Assembly (NCBI GenBank): GCA_023445445.1
Contig: JAEXLD010000022.1
Location: 1 to 64,000 of the forward strand
DNA length: 64,000 nt
From: Bacillota bacterium
GTDB lineage: Bacteria > Bacillota > Clostridia > Clostridiales > Clostridiaceae
Direction of reading: 5' to 3'
The position numbers and the translations under genes are program-made. Shown here piece by piece: positions 54,614 through 63,980 of this stretch (position 1 is the first letter of the stretch; each line of letters starts with the position of its first letter). Under the pieces are notes generated by a model. It saw only the letters and a list, made by a program, of their open reading frames with translations. It did not search any database and had not been told where the DNA came from.

Positions 54614-54705
54614 AAAAACTCCAATGGAGTTTTTTCATTAACTCTTCACTCTTAACTATTCACTATTAACTATTCTCTATTAACTATTCTCTATTAACTC
54701 TTACT
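54614..54705. repeat. Intergenic repeat element: hairpin plus 14-bp tandem repeats (copy 2)
   Basis: AAAAACTCC-AAT-GGAGTTTTT (54614-54634) is followed by four 14-bp units from 54638 to 54693 (TTAACTCTTCACTC, TTAACTATTCACTA, then TTAACTATTCTCTA twice) and a partial fifth that runs into the pepF stop. Same organisation as 46346-46407. Confidence 0.75.
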
Positions 54706-56479
54706 TGATTTCATAACTTAACTCTATAAACTTTTCTATGTCTTCTTCAATAAGCTTTAATGAACTTCTCCAGAAGTTAACATCATGAACATCTATATTC
54801 ATTATCTTTGTTACATCAGCTACCATATTTTTACCCGTAACTGCTAGTAACTCTTCATATTCCTTACAGAAGCTATTACCTCTCTTTAAATATTCTGCAT
54901 ATAATCCCTTAGCAAATAAGTTGCCAAAGGCATATGGGAAGTTATAGAAGTTTGCAGTTGCATAGTAATAATGTGGTTTCCAAGTCCACATATATTTATG
55001 AAGATAATTACTATCTAATCCGTCTCCATAGGCTTCCTTCTGTGCATTAAGCATAGCATTACTTATTTCTTCTACTGATAAAGAGCTTTCTCTTCTCTTT
55101 TCAAATACTTCACTTTCAAATAGGAACCTTGAATATATATCTACAATAACTTGGTTGCAATCTGAAATTTCAGCTTCTAAAATAGCAAAAGCCTCTTCCT
55201 TGCCAGCTTCTTTTACAGCACTCTTTTTAATAAGTATTTCACAGAAGTTAGAAGCTGTTTCTGCTAAAGTCATAGGATATTCTGAATTTAACATAGTTTC
55301 ATTGTTTAAACATTCTGCATGGAATCCATGTCCAAGTTCGTGAGCCATAGTAACAACGTCACTAAAACTATTTCCATAATTTAATAATATCCTACTTTCT
55401 TTAATATCTTTTATACTTGCACAGAATGCTCCTCCTACTTTACCTTCCTTAGGATAAACATCTAACCAATTATTTTCATAAGCCTTTAAAACAAAGTCAG
55501 CTAAATTATCACTAAACTTTCTAAAGTTCTTTTCTACAAAAGCCTTACCTTCTTCAAAAGTAAATTTCATTTCTTTTTCTATTACTGGAGCATATAAATC
55601 ATAAAATGGAAGACCATTTTTATGTCCTAAAATTTCAGCTTTTCTCTTTAAATATTTTCTAAATGTAGGTAAGCTTTCTTTAATTGCTGTAAGCATAGCA
55701 TTTAAAATATCTTCATCCATTCTAGACTCTTCTAGTGTCATATGAAGTGGTGATTTGTATCCTTTAAGTTCAGAAGTAGTTATTACTTCTCCTTTAATTC
55801 CATTTAATGCTGCAGCTACACCTTCCTCTATTTTTTCATAGGACTTTATTTCTGCTTCATAAGCATTTTTTCTAACTTCTGGGTCCTTGCTATATGCCAT
55901 GTTTAACACTACTGTTAATGGAAGTGATTCTTCCTTTCCATCTACATTAATATCTACTTTATGTGTTGATATTAAATAATCCTTATAATTTGACCAAGCA
56001 TCTGAACCTGTAGTTCTCATTTTAGCTATTATAGCTTCTTCCTTATCACTTAGCATATATTTATTTTTATTAATTATTTCTTTAATTATAAACTCATGAT
56101 TTTTTAATAAAGTTGATTTATTAATTACTTCATCTATATTTTCTATACTAGCAATCCATTTATAAATCTTAGTTAATGGTTCAGCTAAAAGGCTATTTTT
56201 ATTATTTATTACGTCTAAATATTTTCTACCTTCCACATTCTTTGAATCAGCACTAACAGTTAAACTAGCAAATGAACCTACTTTAATAATCAGAAGATTT
56301 ATATTTTCAAGATTATTAATTATATCCTCTAAAGTTCTTAGTGTATCCCCTTCTTTATTTAAGTTTTCTGTAAAAACTTTTAAATCATTAATATTTTTAT
56401 CAACCTTATCTAAATCTTCAAGAAACTCTTTAGAAGTAAATGAGGGATAAAGTTCTTTTAAGCTCCAATTATCTGACAT
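54701..56479 (-). CDS. pepF: Oligoendopeptidase F
   Basis: 592 residues, an M3-family zinc metallopeptidase that cleaves intracellular oligopeptides. The zinc site is HELGHGFHAE, with the downstream Glu ligand in TLAETASNFCE. The N-terminal oligopeptidase domain and the Tyr-rich segment YYYATANFYNFPYAFG near the C-terminus are typical. GGGGG precedes the ATG. It follows the AraC gene by 71 bp in the same direction. Confidence 0.95.
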   Translation of the reverse strand: MSDNWSLKELYPSFTSKEFLEDLDKVDKNINDLKVFTENLNKEGDTLRTLEDIINNLENINLLIIKVGSFASLTVSADSKNVEGRKYLDVINNKNSLLAEPLTKIYKWIASIENIDEVINKSTLLKNHEFIIKEIINKNKYMLSDKEEAIIAKMRTTGSDAWSNYKDYLISTHKVDINVDGKEESLPLTVVLNMAYSKDPEVRKNAYEAEIKSYEKIEEGVAAALNGIKGEVITTSELKGYKSPLHMTLEESRMDEDILNAMLTAIKESLPTFRKYLKRKAEILGHKNGLPFYDLYAPVIEKEMKFTFEEGKAFVEKNFRKFSDNLADFVLKAYENNWLDVYPKEGKVGGAFCASIKDIKESRILLNYGNSFSDVVTMAHELGHGFHAECLNNETMLNSEYPMTLAETASNFCEILIKKSAVKEAGKEEAFAILEAEISDCNQVIVDIYSRFLFESEVFEKRRESSLSVEEISNAMLNAQKEAYGDGLDSNYLHKYMWTWKPHYYYATANFYNFPYAFGNLFAKGLYAEYLKRGNSFCKEYEELLAVTGKNMVADVTKIMNIDVHDVNFWRSSLKLIEEDIEKFIELSYEIK

Positions 56480-56550
56480 TTTTTTGCCCCCTTATATTTG
56501 TTTTTAATTAATTATAGTATTTATTTAGCACTTTATCAATAAAATTACAC

Positions 56551-57234
56551 TTATATTGAATAATTTTTATTTCTATATTTAAGTGGAGAAACTCCTACTA
56601 GCTTTTTAAAGGTATTTGTAAAGTGGCTTTGATCATGGAATCCCAACAAAATACTTATTTCTAATATACTTTTTTCAGTACTTAATAATAAAATCTTGGC
56701 TCTTTCAATTTTTATTTCTCTTAGATATTTCATTATTGATATCCCTTTATATTTTTTAAAGCATGTAGATGCATACCCAACTGAAATATTTAAAGTTTTA
56801 CATATTTCTTCTAGGGATATGTGATTTTCAATATTTAAATGAAGTGCTTGTAGAAGCTTATTAACTGTAAAACTATCTGTAATTTCTGTATCGTTAATTA
56901 ATAATTCCATATATTCATTTATCATATCTAATTCTATTTCCTGTAGTAATTGCATAGAACTAGCTTCCTTAATTCTTCTATAAAACTTATTATAAATTGG
57001 ATGTAAATACTTTTTTGCTATTCCATTTCTAATTATTTCTCTAGTATAAATTGCATTCCAAATAATAAGGTCATCAATTTTATGCTCTTTATCAACCTCA
57101 TCATAAGTTTCTGAAATATGTTTATTTTTAATTATTTTTATTATTTCCTCTTTATTTCTAGAATCAATTAATAATGACATTTTATTGTTAAAAATATTAA
57201 AGTCAGATTCAAAGCTCTCATATCCATCATTCAT
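56551..57234 (-). CDS. AraC-family transcriptional regulator
   Basis: 227 residues. The C-terminal 100 residues hold the two HTH units: ISLEEICKTLNISVGYASTCFKKYKG and LEISILLGFHDQSHFTNTFKKLVGVSPLKYRN. The N-terminal 120 residues resemble the helical domain of YesN-type regulators rather than a sugar-binding cupin. AGGGGTG precedes the ATG. Targets are unknown; pepF lies just downstream. Confidence 0.9.
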   Translation of the reverse strand: MNDGYESFESDFNIFNNKMSLLIDSRNKEEIIKIIKNKHISETYDEVDKEHKIDDLIIWNAIYTREIIRNGIAKKYLHPIYNKFYRRIKEASSMQLLQEIELDMINEYMELLINDTEITDSFTVNKLLQALHLNIENHISLEEICKTLNISVGYASTCFKKYKGISIMKYLREIKIERAKILLLSTEKSILEISILLGFHDQSHFTNTFKKLVGVSPLKYRNKNYSI

Positions 57235-57401
57235 AACTATACACCCCTATATACACATAATAATTATATACATATTATATTATATATATTAAAATACCTA
57301 CAAGGATTTACTAAAATTTTACACTGTATTAATTAAACTGTCTTTTTATTGAAAATATTATAGTAATCATTATTAATTTTATTAATTTTTCATAAAAAAA
57401 T

Positions 57402-57434
57402 AGACAGATAGTTTATTTTTTATACTATCTGTCT
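57402..57434 (-). terminator. Terminator of the flavin-reductase operon
   Basis: AGACAGATAGT/ACTATCTGTCT stem, 11-nt loop, followed on the minus strand by ATTTTTTTATG. Confidence 0.9.
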
Positions 57435-57457
57435 TATTATATATTTACCCTTTGATA

Positions 57458-57802
57458 TTATTTTGTTGCTGCTGTTAAAGCACTATTTACAGCATCTATT
57501 ACTCCCTTTGAAGAGTTTGTTGCCCCTGATATTGCTTCAACTCCTTCAGTTCCTTGCTTTTCTATTATCTCTGGAACTAAATTGTCTTGAACACCTTCAA
57601 CTAATGTTTTAGTTTCATTATGTTCAACAAGTTTAACTTCTGAAATTTTGCCTTTAGAAACTACAACTTCTACTTTAATTACTCCTGATGCCCCTTGTCC
57701 TTCTCCTTGGTATGTTCCATCAGTATATTTTCCGCCACCACAGCCTACTAATAATGAAGCTGATATTGAAATAGCTCCTATAATTGCTAATAATTTTTTC
57801 AT
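57458..57802 (-). CDS. FMN-binding lipoprotein
   Basis: 114 residues. Signal peptide with lipobox LVGC (Cys21), then one FMN-binding domain: GTYQGEGQG at its start and EAISGATNSSKGV near its end. The Thr in SGAT is the expected covalent FMN site, added by an ApbE-type transferase not present in this window. It lies 27 bases after the secreted flavin reductase gene, so it probably brings electrons to that enzyme on the outer face of the membrane. AGGAGG precedes the ATG. Confidence 0.92.
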   Translation of the reverse strand: MKKLLAIIGAISISASLLVGCGGGKYTDGTYQGEGQGASGVIKVEVVVSKGKISEVKLVEHNETKTLVEGVQDNLVPEIIEKQGTEGVEAISGATNSSKGVIDAVNSALTAATK

Positions 57803-57829
57803 GATTATTCCTCCTACATATAAATTAAG

Positions 57830-59251
57830 TTATTTTATGAATGCTGCTGCATTTTTTCCAGCTGTTCTACCAAAAGTAACTATATCAGCTAAAGCATTAC
57901 CACCTAATCTATTTCCTCCATGGATTCCTCCAGTAACTTCTCCTGCAGCGAATAATCCTTGAATTATATTTCCATTTGTATTAACAACTTCAGCATTAGT
58001 ATTAATTTTTAATCCACCCATAGTGTGGTGAACTGCTGGTGTTACAGGAATAGCATACACCTTACCTTCATTTAATTGTCTTGGAAGATCTTCTCTTTTA
58101 AACTCTGAATCGTTATTTGCTGCTACTGCATCGTTATATTTATTTATGCTTTCTACCATAGTATTTTTATCTATTGATAATTTTTCTGCTAATTCTTCAA
58201 CTGAGTCTGCTTCTGTTACTAATCCCATATTGAAGTATTCTTCTGTAGCCTTTAAGCTCTTTCTTAATCCTTCATCAAAGAAAAGATAAGCAACTCCATC
58301 TTTTTGCTCTAATATTGCTTTAGAAACTACATCTCTAGTAAATAATTCATTAGTAAATCTCTTACCATCTTTATTTATAAGAATAGCACCATTTCCTCTC
58401 ACTGCCTCAGTAACCATTACAGCTTTTTCTGGTACAACTGTTGGATGAGTTTGAATTTCTTCAATATCAACTAAGTCTGCTCCAAGTTTTTCTGCTAAAA
58501 CTATTCCATCTCCAGTAGCTCCACTGTGATTAGTAGTAGCGAATCCTTTTAAATCTTCTTTGTAGCTAACAACCATTTCTTGATTAGCTGAGAATCCTCC
58601 AGCAGCTATAACTACTGCTTTTGTGTTAATAGTATATTCTTTACCTTCTTTATTTGTTGCCTTTACTCCTGAAACATTACCCTCTTTATCTAAGATTATT
58701 TCCTTAGCTTCATTCCAAAGTCTTAAGTCTACTTTTTCATTTTCTGCTGCTGTCTTTAAAGTATCAACTAAGTGAGCACCTACTGCTGCACCGCCAGTAG
58801 GTCTATGTGTTCTGTAATTTGTTGATCCAGCCATCTTACCTACATCTGAAAGGTCAGCTCCAAGTTCAGTTAACCATGCCACTGAATCTTTGGCTTCACT
58901 TGTTAATTTTTCTACTAATTCAGGGTTGTTTTTATTATATCCACCCTTCATAGTATCCTCATACATTGTTTCTATAGAATCTTCTATATTCTTGTCTTTT
59001 TGTTGCTCTGTTTCTGCTGCATTTAATCCACCAGTTGCTCTATTAGTATTACCACCTACCATAGGCATTTTTTCTAAAAGAATTACATTTTCTACCCCTT
59101 CTTGTTTAGCTTGTACAGCTGCTGAAAGTCCTGCTCCACCTGCTCCTATAATAACTATATCAGCAGTTTCTTTCTTAGAACCACAACCAACTAATGCTGT
59201 AGGAACTAAAATTAAAGCTGACATTACTAATGCTAAAGCTTTCTTTTTCAT
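57830..59251 (-). CDS. Lipid-anchored fumarate-reductase-like flavoprotein
   Basis: 473 residues. Signal peptide with lipobox LVGC (Cys23); FAD motif IIGAGGAGLSAAVQAKQ; cap domain; active-site segments EAVRGNGAILINKDGKRFTNE, HHTMGGLKIN and GGNRLGGNALADIVTFGR, corresponding to the substrate-binding His and Arg residues of flavocytochrome c fumarate reductases. No heme motif. It is therefore an extracellular reductase of fumarate, urocanate or another enoate, fed by the neighbouring FMN lipoprotein. GGGGGAG precedes the ATG. A CitA/CitB-like system lies upstream. Confidence 0.9.
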   Translation of the reverse strand: MKKKALALVMSALILVPTALVGCGSKKETADIVIIGAGGAGLSAAVQAKQEGVENVILLEKMPMVGGNTNRATGGLNAAETEQQKDKNIEDSIETMYEDTMKGGYNKNNPELVEKLTSEAKDSVAWLTELGADLSDVGKMAGSTNYRTHRPTGGAAVGAHLVDTLKTAAENEKVDLRLWNEAKEIILDKEGNVSGVKATNKEGKEYTINTKAVVIAAGGFSANQEMVVSYKEDLKGFATTNHSGATGDGIVLAEKLGADLVDIEEIQTHPTVVPEKAVMVTEAVRGNGAILINKDGKRFTNELFTRDVVSKAILEQKDGVAYLFFDEGLRKSLKATEEYFNMGLVTEADSVEELAEKLSIDKNTMVESINKYNDAVAANNDSEFKREDLPRQLNEGKVYAIPVTPAVHHTMGGLKINTNAEVVNTNGNIIQGLFAAGEVTGGIHGGNRLGGNALADIVTFGRTAGKNAAAFIK

Positions 59252-59292
59252 TTAGTATTTCTCCCCCTGTTTATTAGTTTTTTTACAGCTTT

Positions 59293-59321
59293 AGTATATT
59301 TGTTAATTAATAATCAATCAA
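59293..59321 (-). promoter_or_regulatory. Sigma-A promoter of the flavin-reductase operon
   Basis: Minus-strand -35 TTGATT (59316-59321), 17-nt spacer, -10 TATACT (59293-59298), about 40 bases before the start codon. Confidence 0.7.
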
Positions 59322-59326
59322 TATTG

Positions 59327-59360
59327 TGGTCTTATTGTTTATTTTGGTCTTTTTGGTCTT
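59327..59360 (-). promoter_or_regulatory. Three TGGTCTT direct repeats upstream of the flavin-reductase promoter
   Basis: Plus-strand TGGTCTT at 59327-59333, 59345-59351 and 59354-59360 (AAGACCA on the transcribed strand's coding sense). Centres are 18 and 9 bp apart and lie just upstream of the -35 box, as expected for an activator; the CitB-type regulator encoded next door is the likely ligand. Confidence 0.6.
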
Positions 59361-60039
59361 ATTTTTTTACTTTATAATAATTAGTTGGTCTTCCAATCTT
59401 TCCATACTCCTGATACATTTCAACTTTGCTTTCTTCTACCATTTTTTCTAAGTATCTTCTTGCTGTAACTCTTGCAAGTCCACATCCATTAGCTATTTCT
59501 TCAGCTGTAAGCTTTTCATTTCTTTTTAATTTCATAAATTCTGTTATCTTATTATAAGTTTTTATATTTAATCCCTTACAAAGTTCCTTTTCTTCTTCCA
59601 CATTTATATTTAATATATATTGGTCAATATGTTCTTGATTTATATCTTCTGCATTATTTAATTCTAAAAATCTATTTCTATAATTTATTAATGATTCTTT
59701 AAACCTTTCAAATTTGAATGGTTTAATTAAATAATCTACAGCTCCATATTTAAAAGCATCATCTACAGACTCCCTACATTTATCTGCTGTAATTAATATT
59801 GTATCTAAATTCATTTCTTCTAATCTAATCCATTTTAATAACTCTATTCCCTTACCATCAGGTAAAAACACATCTAATAATACTAAGTCAGCTTTACAAC
59901 TTTTTAATTTAATCTTAGCTTCCTTTATGGAGCTTGCATCATCTATTACCTTAAAACTACCCATTTTTTCTAAAAATCTTTTATTAATTTCTTTAACCAT
60001 TGGGTCATCTTCAACAATAAAAACATTAATCATACTCAT
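59359..60039 (-). CDS. CitB/DcuR-type response regulator
   Basis: 226 residues. Receiver domain with VEDDPM and the phosphorylated Asp in LVLLDVFLPDGKG; Lys in LIKPFKFERF. The C-terminal DNA-binding domain (LTAEEIANGCGLARVTARRYLEKM) is the CitB/DcuR winged HTH. I choose ATG 60039, which overlaps the kinase stop as TAATG; GGGAGG lies 10 nt upstream, and an ATG at 60057 is too close to it. It is upstream of, and probably controls, the flavin reductase operon. Confidence 0.92.
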   Translation of the reverse strand: MSMINVFIVEDDPMVKEINKRFLEKMGSFKVIDDASSIKEAKIKLKSCKADLVLLDVFLPDGKGIELLKWIRLEEMNLDTILITADKCRESVDDAFKYGAVDYLIKPFKFERFKESLINYRNRFLELNNAEDINQEHIDQYILNINVEEEKELCKGLNIKTYNKITEFMKLKRNEKLTAEEIANGCGLARVTARRYLEKMVEESKVEMYQEYGKIGRPTNYYKVKK

Positions 60040-61577
60040 TAAATATTTACCTCCCATACAGTTATTTCATCTGATGTTAATTTCAAATCTCCATTTAAAG
60101 AACTTATAATATTATTAATATTATATAAGCCTAGTCCTCTAAAATTTCCTTTGGTACTAAATCCTCTTATAAATATTTTTTCTTTTAATTCATCATTAAT
60201 TTTATTTCCATTATTTTTTACTATAATATTTATTTTTTTATCTTGGAAGATACCTATATATATATATCCATTATCTCTTCCCTTCAATTCTTCAATAGAA
60301 TTTTCCAATAAGTTTCCTATAATAGTTAATATATCTTGTACCATAATATTTTTAGGTATTTCTTTTAAATTTGAATTCTCATCTACTTCAAACTTTATCT
60401 TAAGTTCATCAGCTTTATTATATTTTGAAAATATTAAACCTTGTATTGAAGCTTCTCTTATCTTCTTTAAAGAATCAGTTATAACTCCTCTATTCTCAGT
60501 TGTTTCAAAAATATATTCTAAAGCCTTATCGCTTTCATCTAATTGAATTAAGCCTGCAATTGTATGTAATTTATTCATAAACTCATGATTTTGAGCTCTC
60601 AAATTCCAAGTTAATTCCTTTACACCAGTTAATTCTGCAGCCATATTATGAACTTTTGTGAAATCCTGAAAACTAGCTATTGCTCCTACTATTTTCCCAT
60701 ATTCACCAATAATACTATAAAAATTCGCCATAATTATCACATTATTATTAAGTCTAATTTCTTTATTAAAAATTCTACTTCTTCTATACATAACTTCATT
60801 TAACAAGTTCTTTATCTTATCATCAATAATTTTATTAGAATGGAGCTTTAATATTTCATAAGCTTTACTATTAATTACAGTTATTTCTCCTAAATTATTT
60901 ACAGCAATAAGCCCTTCTTCAATGTTATTAATAATAGACTCTTTTTCCCTAAGCTCATTTGCTATTTCTTCTGGTTCTAATCCATAAATATCTGATTTTA
61001 TATTTTTTGCTAATTTCTTAGCTAAAAATATAATAATAATTAAAACTCCAATAAAGACAGGTATTAAACCTTTAAAAAATTCTACTACTTCGCTTCTTAT
61101 ATCTCTCTTTAACATTCCTACTGCTACTGCTCCAACTTGTACACCATCTTTATAAACTGGTGTAAATCCTCTAACTGATTTACCTAAGTGACCTTCTCCT
61201 TCTGAAACATAGGTTTCACCTTCAGTTAATACTAGTTTTTCATCTCCACCTAAAAATTTTCTACCTATATTTTCTGGAATTGGATGTGAGTATCTTATAC
61301 CTTCATTATTCATTACTGTTATAAATAATAATCCTGTTTTAAGTCTTACTCTTTCTGTATAATTTTGTACCTTATAATGAGTTGGATCTGAGCCATCAGC
61401 TAATTCTTTTTGTATCATAGGATTAGAAGAAACAACAAAAGCTATATCTATTAAGCTCTTGCCTACGGTTTCCGATACTTTAGACTTTATAATGGCTAAT
61501 GAAAATATGCTAATTACCATTATAACAATGATAAATATTGCAATAGTTAATCTAGTTAGTTTCTTTTCTAAGTTCAT
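60039..61577 (-). CDS. CitA/DcuS-type sensor histidine kinase
   Basis: 512 residues. Two membrane helices flank an extracytoplasmic PAS domain (RVRLKTGLLFITVMNNEG, GFTPVYKDGVQVGAVAVGM) of the kind that senses citrate, fumarate or similar carboxylates. A cytoplasmic PAS domain, the phosphoacceptor in RAQNHEFMNKLHTIAGL and an ATPase domain with GNLLENSIEEL and GRGLGLYNI-like (FRGLGLYNINNI) motifs follow. Start ATG 61577 has GAGG 5 nt upstream. It pairs with the overlapping regulator gene. Confidence 0.92.
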   Translation of the reverse strand: MNLEKKLTRLTIAIFIIVIMVISIFSLAIIKSKVSETVGKSLIDIAFVVSSNPMIQKELADGSDPTHYKVQNYTERVRLKTGLLFITVMNNEGIRYSHPIPENIGRKFLGGDEKLVLTEGETYVSEGEGHLGKSVRGFTPVYKDGVQVGAVAVGMLKRDIRSEVVEFFKGLIPVFIGVLIIIIFLAKKLAKNIKSDIYGLEPEEIANELREKESIINNIEEGLIAVNNLGEITVINSKAYEILKLHSNKIIDDKIKNLLNEVMYRRSRIFNKEIRLNNNVIIMANFYSIIGEYGKIVGAIASFQDFTKVHNMAAELTGVKELTWNLRAQNHEFMNKLHTIAGLIQLDESDKALEYIFETTENRGVITDSLKKIREASIQGLIFSKYNKADELKIKFEVDENSNLKEIPKNIMVQDILTIIGNLLENSIEELKGRDNGYIYIGIFQDKKINIIVKNNGNKINDELKEKIFIRGFSTKGNFRGLGLYNINNIISSLNGDLKLTSDEITVWEVNI

Positions 61578-61639
61578 TCTTACCTCTTTTTTCATTAGTT
61601 TTACTTGACTATTATATAATAAAACATAAATATTAATAA

Positions 61640-61668
61640 AAAAAGAATCATCTTAAATGATTCTTTTT
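61640..61668 (-). terminator. Terminator of the 192-residue unknown gene
   Basis: AAAAAGAATCAT/ATGATTCTTTTT stem, 5-nt loop, minus-strand tail rich in T. Confidence 0.9.
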
Positions 61669-61677
61669 AACTTATCA

Positions 61678-62256
61678 TTATTTCTTTCTAATAATATCTA
61701 ATACATATGTCTTAAAATCTTCAAAAGTTCCTTTTGTTATAGATGCTCCTTTATTGATTTTTCCACTTGAGAAATTATATTCTGCTGAACCATAGTTAAA
61801 GCTTGCACTGGAAACTATTATACTTGAATCAGTAACTCTATAATTTACATCTGTTAGCATAACATCCTTACAAAACTCTATAAATTCATTTGCTTTTTCT
61901 AAATCACCTTTGCTAACTTCATTCAAAGTAAATTTAAATAAACCATAACCTCCAATTAAAGGTACCATTTGTCCATTAGACATATAAAATACTTTCCCCA
62001 TATTATAAAAATATTTCATATTCCCATAAGTCATTGTTCTATATTCATTATTTATTTCTAAATTCTTATTATCTAAGCCTTGAAATTTTTCAACTATATC
62101 ATCCCAAGCTTTTGCTTCAGCTGATTTATTATTACTTATTACACTTTTAAATTGTTCATATGCTTTTTCTAAATCATTTCCCTTATTTATAATTGAATTA
62201 TTTACTTTAACCACATACTCATTATTTTCGAATACTAACTCCACTTTACTATTCAT
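61678..62256 (-). CDS. Unknown soluble protein, 192 residues
   Basis: No signal peptide or membrane segment. The N-terminal 45 residues form a beta-hairpin and helix (VELVFENNEYVVKVNNSII), followed by an aromatic-rich segment (YGNMKYFYNMGKVFYMSNGQ) and a C-terminal Ser/Tyr-rich part. I do not recognise the family. GGGAG lies 7 nt before the ATG. It is monocistronic with its own terminator. Confidence 0.6.
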   Translation of the reverse strand: MNSKVELVFENNEYVVKVNNSIINKGNDLEKAYEQFKSVISNNKSAEAKAWDDIVEKFQGLDNKNLEINNEYRTMTYGNMKYFYNMGKVFYMSNGQMVPLIGGYGLFKFTLNEVSKGDLEKANEFIEFCKDVMLTDVNYRVTDSSIIVSSASFNYGSAEYNFSSGKINKGASITKGTFEDFKTYVLDIIRKK

Positions 62257-62345
62257 AACTAAACTCCCTTACTTATATAATTATGTATTATTATTTAGTA
62301 ATAATTATTATAACATAGTATAATTGATTTTCAACCAATTAATTA

Positions 62346-62753
62346 TTACTTAACAATTTCATATGACCAATCTTTTATGCCACCAAAATCATATATGTTA
62401 TTATATCCCATTTCAGCTAATAAATTCGCTGCTGTACTACTTCTATTCCCGCTTCTACAATATACTAGTATTTTTTGTTCTTTATCCTTAAGTATATTTC
62501 CTGCTTCTGATTCTATTTCATCTAGTGGAATTAGTATGCTATTTTCTATATGTCCATTTTCATATTCTTCTTTAGTTCTAACATCTAATATTATAACATT
62601 TCCTTTATCCATTTCTTTTTTTGCTTCTTCGGCAGTTATTTCAATAACACTACTTTTATCATTATTTACATTGGCATCCTTTACTACTGTACCGCAACCA
62701 GAAATTATAAAAACGCTTAAAAATATAGTCAATATAACGTAAATTTTTTTCAA
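62346..62753 (-). CDS. Rhodanese-domain lipoprotein
   Basis: 135 residues. Signal peptide with lipobox ISGC, a short linker, then a single rhodanese domain: VIILDVRTKEEYENGHIENS and the active-site loop YCRSGNRS with its catalytic Cys. Likely an extracellular sulfur carrier or phosphatase-like protein; substrate unknown. The start is TTG at 62753, after GAGGTG with 6-nt spacing; a GTG at 62762 is inside the ribosome binding site. Confidence 0.9.
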   Translation of the reverse strand: MKKIYVILTIFLSVFIISGCGTVVKDANVNNDKSSVIEITAEEAKKEMDKGNVIILDVRTKEEYENGHIENSILIPLDEIESEAGNILKDKEQKILVYCRSGNRSSTAANLLAEMGYNNIYDFGGIKDWSYEIVK

Positions 62754-62784
62754 TATTATCACCTCTTTATTATTATAAAGAAAT

Positions 62785-62827
62785 AAATATACTAAGTTTG
62801 TGACTTTATCACAAACCTAGTATATTT
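62785..62827 (-). terminator. Terminator of the Schlafen-type gene
   Basis: A 19-bp stem with one mismatch, 5-nt loop, then TTTATTTCTTTATAATA on the minus strand. Confidence 0.8.
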
Positions 62828-63980
62828 ACTTATCAGAAAACTTTGTTCCTGGTAATACCACTTTAAAATAATCATCCTTAATAGAGTTAATAAATTTAAC
62901 CTTTCGACTATTATTAAAAGATTTTTTAATTCTTAAAAAACCTTGGCCATTATTTAAAAATCTCTTATTATTATCTATTGTAATTAACTTTTCATATAGC
63001 CACATATTCCTCTTGCTTTGGTTTATGTTGTTAATTGATCTGTTATTTCCAGTTATGGCTCCTGGACTTGTTATAATAATTTCTTTAGCTCCTATATAAA
63101 TATCTATCATCTTATCAAAGGCAGAATAATCCCTATATAGCACTGCATTATTTATTGCTTCACTTATTGCATTTATAGGATAATCCTTTGGTAAAATATC
63201 CAAAACTTCTCTAATAGCTTTATCAATCATATTTAATATATTACCTTGAACTACTATAACTTCATCCTTAGCTGGATTTAGCTTATTATTAATTCTTATA
63301 ATATTATGTGGTAACCAAAGACTATTAACATTTGAAAATATTAACAATCCCCCTAAGGTACAATAAAACTCTCCACTTTCCTTATCCCTTGATATAATTC
63401 TTGAAGTTTCAAGTAAAAATTCTTTATTTTCTTCATTTATTTCAATGCCTTTATTTTTAAAATAATTTTTATATATAGATTCATCTAAAAAGCTTATATT
63501 ACTTTTTACTATTCTAGAAGTTTCTATAAAGAAATCTAAATTTTCTTCAAAGGATTCTAATAATTCTTGCTTTCTCATAGTGTCAGTAGTTGAACCTCTT
63601 CTAATATAAAAGGCTCCATTTTCTCTAATTTGATATGGTTTTTGTTCTCCATCATATATTGTTATTACAGAAACCTTTTTATTTTCTATCAATAAATTAT
63701 CTACAGAAATTGGAATTGGTGGCTCGCATCTTGAAGTAATTATTTGTTGAACTTGTTCTTCATTAATAACTTCATTATCTTCTAATCCCACTATCCTTTT
63801 TGATTTATCTTCAATTCCTATTATTATATAACCTCTTCCCCCTCTTGAATTTGCTATTGCACAAACATCCTTTGCTAGCTCTTTTTTACTACTTTCCTGT
63901 TCTAAGGATAGCTTTAATTTAAAATCTAATTTTACCCCTTCTTCTCTTTTTATTAAACTAAGAACTTTTTTGCTATCCAT
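62826..63980 (-). CDS. Schlafen AlbA_2-type ATP-binding regulator
   Basis: 384 residues. The N-terminal AlbA_2 domain has EGVKLDFKLKL, ELAKDVCAIANSRGGRGYIIIGIED and PYQIRENGAFYIRRGSTT, a nucleotide- and nucleic-acid-binding fold. The C-terminal part (EAINNAVLYRDYSAFDKMIDIYI, GAKEIIITSPGA) is a GHKL-like ATPase-related domain seen in COG2865 regulators. Such proteins act in transcription control or phage defence; which applies here cannot be told. GGGGTGAG precedes the ATG. It stands alone at the end of the window. Confidence 0.85.
   Translation of the reverse strand: MDSKKVLSLIKREEGVKLDFKLKLSLEQESSKKELAKDVCAIANSRGGRGYIIIGIEDKSKRIVGLEDNEVINEEQVQQIITSRCEPPIPISVDNLLIENKKVSVITIYDGEQKPYQIRENGAFYIRRGSTTDTMRKQELLESFEENLDFFIETSRIVKSNISFLDESIYKNYFKNKGIEINEENKEFLLETSRIISRDKESGEFYCTLGGLLIFSNVNSLWLPHNIIRINNKLNPAKDEVIVVQGNILNMIDKAIREVLDILPKDYPINAISEAINNAVLYRDYSAFDKMIDIYIGAKEIIITSPGAITGNNRSINNINQSKRNMWLYEKLITIDNNKRFLNNGQGFLRIKKSFNNSRKVKFINSIKDDYFKVVLPGTKFSDK

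Noticed and set aside
54638..54705. CRISPR array
   Set aside because: The 14-bp units are contiguous and degenerate with no spacers.
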